Source of the DNA: Prevotellaceae bacterium UBA3646
GTDB lineage: Bacteria; Bacteroidota; Bacteroidia; Bacteroidales; Bacteroidaceae
DNA: 18,159 nt
Direction: 5' to 3'
Assembly (NCBI GenBank): GCA_002373535.1
Contig: DFKL01000001.1
Coordinates: 1 to 18,159, forward strand
Part shown: positions 14,530 through 18,159 of the stretch, piece after piece
Layout of the letters: each line of letters opens with the position of its first letter
Numbering within the stretch: position 1 is the stretch's first letter
Translations under genes and position numbers: made by a program
The notes under the pieces: generated by a model
What the model saw: the letters and a program-made list of their open reading frames with translations, nothing else
Database searches by the model: none
Told to the model about the DNA's origin: nothing

Positions 14530-15410
14530 CGGATAACAGTTTAGTTACCATCTTCACACCCACATACAATCGGGCACACCTTTTGCCTCGCCTGTACGAG
14601 AGTCTGGTCAGACAGACGAGGAAGGATTTTGTCTGGCTCGTAGTCGACGACGGTTCTACGGACGACACGTCAAGTGTGGTAGAGGAGTGGGCAAAAGAAG
14701 GGGAAATAGACATCAGGTATATCTTTCAGGAGAATGCTGGAAAGATGAAGGCTCACAACAGGGGTGTCCGTGAATGTCGGACAGAACTGTTCATGTGTCT
14801 TGATTCGGATGATTATCTTTCGGACGACTGTGTCGAGAAAATATATTCGCATTGGGATGATTACAGGCAGAATCCCAAGGTAAGCGGAATGGTGGCTTAT
14901 CGCAAAATGGTAGGGCGGACTCCGTCGTTTTTTCCTGAAGTTGATCTGTCGACGCTGCATAACCTGCACAAGACGTATTGCGGTGAAACGGCATTGGCTT
15001 TCAGGACAAGTATTCTGCGGCAGTATCCTTTCCCTGAGATAGAGGGGGAGAAATTTATCGGTGAGGGAATCGTCTATAACAAGCTGGATCTGGAATATCT
15101 TTTGGCCGTGATTCCCGAATATTGGATGGTTTGCGAATATCAGGAGGAGGGATATACAAACAATGACATAAGGATATTAATCAGGAATCCAAAGGGGTGG
15201 GCAATAAATGCCAGACAGAAATATGAGATATACGGCTACGGTCTGAAGGAGAAGGTGAAATGGATGTCTACCTATGTATGTGCGTCTCTTTTTGCCGGAT
15301 ACCCGATCGGTTACATCGTACGTCATTCTCCTGACGCAATGCTGTGCATTATGTGTCTCCCTATCGGCTGGATGCAAAAGAAAAAAAATCAGATAAAAGC
15401 GAAGAAATGA
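14526..15410 (+). CDS. GT2-family glycosyltransferase
   Basis: A 294-residue GT-A enzyme with classic GT2 motifs: VTIFTPTYNRAHLLPRLYES (7-26), VVDDGSTDDT (39-48), an NAGKMKAHNRGV segment (70-81) and the metal-binding LDSDDYL (92-98). It would add one sugar to the lipid-linked repeat unit on the cytoplasmic side. The C-terminus contains a mildly hydrophobic stretch (ASLFAGYPIGYIV and AMLCIMCLPIGWM, about 258-283) that may bind the membrane, followed by a Lys-rich end. ATGA overlaps link it to both neighbours. Confidence 0.93.
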   Translation: MTDNSLVTIFTPTYNRAHLLPRLYESLVRQTRKDFVWLVVDDGSTDDTSSVVEEWAKEGEIDIRYIFQENAGKMKAHNRGVRECRTELFMCLDSDDYLSDDCVEKIYSHWDDYRQNPKVSGMVAYRKMVGRTPSFFPEVDLSTLHNLHKTYCGETALAFRTSILRQYPFPEIEGEKFIGEGIVYNKLDLEYLLAVIPEYWMVCEYQEEGYTNNDIRILIRNPKGWAINARQKYEIYGYGLKEKVKWMSTYVCASLFAGYPIGYIVRHSPDAMLCIMCLPIGWMQKKKNQIKAKK

Positions 15411-16456
15411 GGATAGCCCACGTTACATGGACATTCACCTTTGGTGGAATAGAGACAATGTTGGTGAATATCGCCAACGAACAGGTTGCCTTGGGGCATG
15501 AAGTTCACATTGTCGTGATAGAGCACAACAATGTCGAACCCTCACTTGCAGAGAAACTGCATCCCGATATTCAACTGCACTTGGCAAACAGGAGATATGG
15601 CGTGAAAGATATTCTTGCCATCGTAAGGCTTAACAGGATATTATATTCAATAGCTCCTGATGTAATACATCTCCACAGTGCTTCGATATATAAATACTTA
15701 ATGCCGGGGTTGAGAAGAAAATGCAACAGCACGCTACATGCATTGTGCAATTCCTCGAATACAGACTGTATACAATACATCCCCCGGGTGTTTGCCATCT
15801 CGAAAGCTGTCGCTGATGACCTGAAGGAAAAGAAGGGGGTGTCTTCCTTGGTAATATATAATGGCATACGCCCAGAGTTGATAAAAGTAAAGAAGCAGCC
15901 TGCAGATATATCGGATCCTGTCTTCAGGATAGTAATGGTGAGTCGCCTGGAGCATACGAAGAAAGGGCAGGATCTGTTAATAGACGCCTTGTCTGAAATG
16001 AAAGGCCGGGGATATGACAATATTACAGTCGACCTGATCGGTGACGGGGAATCACGTGCTTTCCTGGAGCAACACTGCAGAGAAAGGGGGGTAGAGAGAC
16101 AGGTCCGTTTTTTAGGTGCAAAGACACAGGATTACATTTTTGACCATCTGTGCGACTATAATCTGTTTGTCCAGCCAAGCCGTTTGGAGGGGTTTGCCCT
16201 GACGGTAGCAGAGTCTATGGCGGCAAAGGTCCCTGTCCTGGTGGCTTCGGGACAAGGTCCGGAAGAAGTGATAGACTACGGCCGATACGGCTACGTTTTT
16301 AAAAACGGAGATGCGAAAGACTGTGCCGACAAGATTGAGCATATCATGAGCCATGGAGAGGATGAGGCAATGACAGATGCGGCATACCATAGGGTCCACG
16401 ACTGTTATAACGTAAAGGTCATCACCAAAATGTATGTAGATAATTACAAACGATGA
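15407..16456 (+). CDS. GT4-family glycosyltransferase
   Basis: A 349-residue GT-B enzyme. The N-terminal domain has MRIAHVTWTFTFGGIETMLVNI (1-22), with the Gly-Gly-[IV]-E signature for sugar-acceptor binding, and DVIHLHSA. The C-terminal Rossmann domain contains FRIVMVSRLEHTKKGQDLLI, VDLIGDGESRAFLE, VRFLGAKTQDYIF and the retaining-GT4 EX7E motif RLEGFALTVAE (E261 and E269), followed by GQGPEEVI. It uses a nucleotide sugar to extend the repeat unit. The frame is open further upstream (to 15344), but ATG 15407 overlaps the previous stop (ATGA) and gives the normal family start. Confidence 0.93.
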   Translation: MRIAHVTWTFTFGGIETMLVNIANEQVALGHEVHIVVIEHNNVEPSLAEKLHPDIQLHLANRRYGVKDILAIVRLNRILYSIAPDVIHLHSASIYKYLMPGLRRKCNSTLHALCNSSNTDCIQYIPRVFAISKAVADDLKEKKGVSSLVIYNGIRPELIKVKKQPADISDPVFRIVMVSRLEHTKKGQDLLIDALSEMKGRGYDNITVDLIGDGESRAFLEQHCRERGVERQVRFLGAKTQDYIFDHLCDYNLFVQPSRLEGFALTVAESMAAKVPVLVASGQGPEEVIDYGRYGYVFKNGDAKDCADKIEHIMSHGEDEAMTDAAYHRVHDCYNVKVITKMYVDNYKR

Positions 16457-17163
16457 ACAAATATATAAGCGTACTGTTCAGAAAGCACAAGAAGAAGCTG
16501 CCCAAGCGGTTTCAGGGTACCATCCTGGACGAGTGGATACGGTATGGCTTCCTGATTGTCTTGTCTGCATGGGCATTTCAGGGAATGCTCATGTTGAACT
16601 GGAGAGAGACGGCTATCAAGTTGGTTCTTGATGCCGTGGTGACATTCCTGTTGTATTTCGCAGGCGTGCCGTTCGTGCTTGCTTTCCTGACGGCCCATAC
16701 ATTGAACTATATGTTTAACGGACAGGCCAAGGCAGTCTATAACCATATGGGAGCCGGCAACAAACCGGCAAATAGTTTCTACGAAGGGACCGTTGCAATG
16801 AGGCGACGTATTGAAAAAGCAGAATATATAGATGCCGGTATTGCCTATGGCTCTCTCTCCAGAGGATGTTACAGGCCCACCTCGGATATCGACATACGTA
16901 TTATTCCAGCCTCGGGAGAGTGGAACTACTGGAAGGCATGTTTCTGGGCTCTGAAAGAGCGTTGTATCGCGTTCGTCACAGGTTATCCGTTGGACATGTA
17001 CGTGTTTACCCTGCCGGTTGCGCAGCGTCTTATGCGCAGTGATGAGCTGCCTATAATGATTGTCGAGAGAAACAGGTGCGCAGGACAAGTCTATCCGGAA
17101 AGAGTCGAATGGGAAGAATGGTGTGAAGTCTTCAGGAAGGAGCAGAACTTAGGAGAAAAATAA
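16453..17163 (+). CDS. Membrane-anchored pol-beta-type nucleotidyltransferase
   Basis: A 236-residue protein with two parts. Residues about 28-90 hold two or three hydrophobic helices (YGFLIVLSAWAFQGMLML; LVLDAVVTFLLYFAGVPFVL...). Residues about 100-230 carry a nucleotidyltransferase core of the DNA polymerase beta superfamily: YGSLSRG (132-138), then TSDIDIRI with the metal-binding Asp pair D145/D147, and a candidate third acidic residue D181 in YPLDMYVFT. All three metal positions are present, so it looks active. Such cores move a nucleotide, or in LicD relatives a phospho-alcohol, onto a target. Location inside the glycosyltransferase run, with ATGA overlap, suggests it modifies the glycan, its lipid carrier or a partner protein at the inner membrane. 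The substrate is unknown. I do not recognise this exact architecture as a standard capsule enzyme. Confidence 0.75.
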   Translation: MNKYISVLFRKHKKKLPKRFQGTILDEWIRYGFLIVLSAWAFQGMLMLNWRETAIKLVLDAVVTFLLYFAGVPFVLAFLTAHTLNYMFNGQAKAVYNHMGAGNKPANSFYEGTVAMRRRIEKAEYIDAGIAYGSLSRGCYRPTSDIDIRIIPASGEWNYWKACFWALKERCIAFVTGYPLDMYVFTLPVAQRLMRSDELPIMIVERNRCAGQVYPERVEWEEWCEVFRKEQNLGEK

Positions 17164-17169
17164 GGAGTG

Positions 17170-18159
17170 ATGAAGATTGCGATTGCTACAGTAGACCTGT
17201 TAAGAGGCAGGGAGCGGCTGATGCCTTGGCGTACGGTAATGGAGGTGGCAAGGTATGCACGTACGGCCGGCCATGAAGCCGTCGTGTTGACTATGCCGGT
17301 AGCGATGGAGAATGAGGATTACAGCCTTGGAGACGTACCTGTAAAGGTGGTGCCACGGGATTTCCGTAAGTTCTCCGATTATGTCAACTCTCATGACTTC
17401 GACGCACTCTACTATCCTACACCATGGCGGGAGGGACTGAAGGACCTTTCGGCTTTTGCCTCGATAGCCTGCAGGAAGATTGCCTACTTCCCGGGCGGGT
17501 CGTTTCATCTCTGCAATGTAATGGCCCTATGGAGCAAAGTAGGGCTGAGGGCTGCCAAGCCATATCTGGCAGATTGGCTGACGCCTTATGGCTGGACAAT
17601 GACAAAATTGAAAGATGTCGGTTTTTCCACGATAATAGCCCAATCTCCCTATACTGCCGATACGTGTCGGAGGGGTGGGTTCGATGACGTCAGGATGATA
17701 GTTCCGGGAAAGGACGATTTTGAAAAGCTGGACGAAGTTCCCGAAATATTGGATAAGCTTAATATAAAGGGCAGGAAATACCTTCTGTTCACAGGTGCTC
17801 CGGCTCCTGTCAGAGGAGCCTCGCTCTTGCTGAGGGCTGTTGACGAGGCAGCCAAGGCAGACGAGGGTATTTGCTGTCTGTTCATGATGAGACGCGACGT
17901 GGGCTCGGATTTCAGTATGTTCGAGAAGTCATTGTCCAGGGTAGTACACAAGGAGAATGTTGTCGTTTCGGACAAGAAACTGACACGAAACGAGCTGAAA
18001 ACCATTGTGACGCATGCACGTGCAGTCGTCTTGCCTTTCCTGTTAGTCCCGTCTGAAATACCTATAACGTTCTTTGAGGTCCTTTCGACAGGAACACCGA
18101 TAGTCTCGTTTGAGAACGGCGGGACGACAGACTACCTGGGCGACAGTGTCCTGGCTTCT
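17170..18159 (+). CDS. GT4-like glycosyltransferase, 3' end outside window
   Basis: An open frame of 330 codons runs from ATG 17170 to the window edge with no stop, so it is partial only because the window ends. It begins MKIAIATVDLLRGRERLMPW and has alternating Rossmann-type strands (AVVLTM, DALYYPTP, KIAYFPGGSFH). A linker follows, and then a second domain opens with KYLLFTGAPAPVRGASLLLRA. Later ARAVVLPFLLVPSEIPITFFEVLSTGTPIVSFE provides the acidic residue near the end of a GT4 donor site (E in FFEVLSTGTPIV, like ESMAxGxPVV). The usual first glutamate of EX7E falls at S-E-I-P, giving a plausible E-x7-E. It is fairly divergent for GT4. GGAG at 17164-17167 is close to the start, and the upstream gene ends 6 bp before. 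Confidence 0.8.
   Translation, partial: MKIAIATVDLLRGRERLMPWRTVMEVARYARTAGHEAVVLTMPVAMENEDYSLGDVPVKVVPRDFRKFSDYVNSHDFDALYYPTPWREGLKDLSAFASIACRKIAYFPGGSFHLCNVMALWSKVGLRAAKPYLADWLTPYGWTMTKLKDVGFSTIIAQSPYTADTCRRGGFDDVRMIVPGKDDFEKLDEVPEILDKLNIKGRKYLLFTGAPAPVRGASLLLRAVDEAAKADEGICCLFMMRRDVGSDFSMFEKSLSRVVHKENVVVSDKKLTRNELKTIVTHARAVVLPFLLVPSEIPITFFEVLSTGTPIVSFENGGTTDYLGDSVLAS

Noticed and set aside
16444..17088. 214-residue minus-strand ORF
   Set aside because: Antisense to the nucleotidyltransferase gene, whose catalytic motifs are clear on the + strand.

Overview
The window looks like a Bacteroidales chromosome (Bacteroides/Phocaeicola/Prevotella type). The evidence is a UpxY-type NusG paralogue heading a capsule operon, promoter-like TAnnTTTG boxes in place of a sigma70 -10 box, remnants of BspA-type leucine-rich-repeat surface proteins, and lipoproteins with acidic residues after the lipobox cysteine. 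No rRNA, tRNA, CRISPR array, transposase or integrase is visible. I could not run any search, so family calls rest on motifs and general knowledge of the families.

Left part (1-3700) is an AT-rich accessory strip. Bases 1-1051 hold no convincing intact gene. They contain a palindrome-rich stretch with a dubious short ORF, and the C-terminal remnant of a BspA-like LRR protein on the minus strand (385-600). A tight three-gene cassette follows: an ABC/OLD-like ATPase (1052-1831), a DUF4435/Toprim-like protein (1821-2693) and a small XRE-type helix-turn-helix protein (2704-2910). ATPase plus DUF4435 is the composition of the PARIS (AriA/AriB) anti-phage system, so this is a candidate PARIS-like defence module with an added HTH gene. 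Two bases after it comes the decayed 5' end of another gene, which I believe is an AAA-type ATPase. It is broken by one extra A in an A-run and then joined directly to the last 25 or so codons of an unrelated surface protein. This is a recombination scar. An intact small lipoprotein gene (3298-3696) and a strong stem-loop close the strip.

Right part (4135-18159, running off the end) is a capsular or exopolysaccharide operon, all on the + strand, with most junctions overlapping or under 25 bp. It starts about 35 bp after a plausible Bacteroides-type promoter. The order is UpxY antiterminator; OmpA-like outer-membrane protein; Wza-like export lipoprotein; Wzz-like chain-length protein with a degenerate kinase-like C-terminal domain; Wzx flippase; Wzy polymerase; GT11 alpha-1,2-fucosyltransferase-like enzyme; acyltransferase-3 membrane protein; GT-A-like glycosyltransferase; GT2; GT4; a membrane-anchored pol-beta-type nucleotidyltransferase; and a partial second GT4-like gene.

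Together these describe a Wzx/Wzy-dependent pathway. Glycosyltransferases build a lipid-linked repeat that probably carries fucose or a similar sugar and an acyl group. Wzx flips it, Wzy polymerises it, Wzz sets its length, and Wza with the OmpA-like partner carries it through the outer membrane. UpxY would let RNA polymerase read through the long operon. The initiating sugar-phosphate transferase and sugar-nucleotide synthesis genes are not in the window.
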